Assembly: GCA_013003515.1 (NCBI GenBank)
Contig: JABDIW010000086.1
Coordinates: 1 to 5,697 of the forward strand
From: Acidimicrobiia bacterium
Lineage (GTDB): Bacteria > Actinomycetota > Acidimicrobiia > Spongiisociales > UBA5794
Direction of reading: 5' to 3'
Length of the DNA stretch: 5,697 bases
A program made the translations under genes and the position numbers. The first letter of the stretch is position 1, and each line of letters starts with the position of its first letter. This document shows, piece after piece, positions 5,671-5,697 of this stretch. The notes under the pieces are model-generated. The model searched no databases and had not been told where the DNA came from. It was given only the letters and a program-made list of their open reading frames with translations.

Positions 5671-5697
5671 CGGACTGCCCCCGCTAGCGGCCCGAGT

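Noticed and set aside
5681..5690. A perfect 10-bp palindrome CCGCTAGCGG upstream of fhaA
   Set aside because: It is short and GC-rich with no flanking extension, and the window ends a few bases later, so an operator cannot be distinguished from chance.

Overview
The window is GC-rich and carries the conserved actinobacterial cell-wall and cell-division signalling cluster, on the minus strand. Read in transcription order from the right end, it runs: fhaA (DUF3662 plus FHA domain), fhaB (membrane anchor plus FHA domain), pstP (PP2C Ser/Thr phosphatase), rodA (SEDS glycosyltransferase), pbpA (class B penicillin-binding protein). Past an inserted gene comes the N-terminus of a PknA/PknB-type Ser/Thr kinase, cut by the left edge. 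This matches the Mycobacterium order fhaA-fhaB-pstP-rodA-pbpA-pknA-pknB, so the source is Actinomycetota. The compact proteins (217-aa FhaA, 235-aa PstP without a membrane tail) suggest a lineage outside the mycobacteria and streptomycetes, perhaps a deep branch such as Acidimicrobiia. That placement is an inference.

Layout. At 1-143 (-) is the kinase N-terminus. At 144-387 is a divergent intergenic region with a 20-bp operator-like inverted repeat, a tandem 8-bp repeat and a -10-like element. At 388-1122 (+) is a free-standing SARP-type regulator (winged helix plus BTAD). At 1119-2582 (-) is pbpA, whose stop codon overlaps the regulator's stop tail to tail. Then follow rodA (2579-3859), pstP (3856-4563), fhaB (4568-4981) and fhaA (5003-5656), all on the minus strand. 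The spacing is very tight: a GTGA overlap, an ATGA overlap, a 4-nt gap and a 21-nt gap. This implies one operon with translational coupling. Only 41 bases lie upstream of fhaA.

How the genes work together. RodA polymerises glycan strands from lipid II and PbpA cross-links them. The kinase phosphorylates envelope proteins on threonine, FhaA and FhaB read the phosphothreonines, and PstP removes them. The departure from the usual plan is the SARP/BTAD regulator. It sits in opposite orientation between pbpA and the kinase and separates the kinase from the operon. It is divergent from the kinase and convergent on pbpA. This is the best candidate for something undescribed: a transcription factor built into a Ser/Thr kinase and cell-wall locus, possibly acting on the shared kinase/regulator intergenic region. 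No RNA genes, mobile elements or CRISPR arrays were seen.
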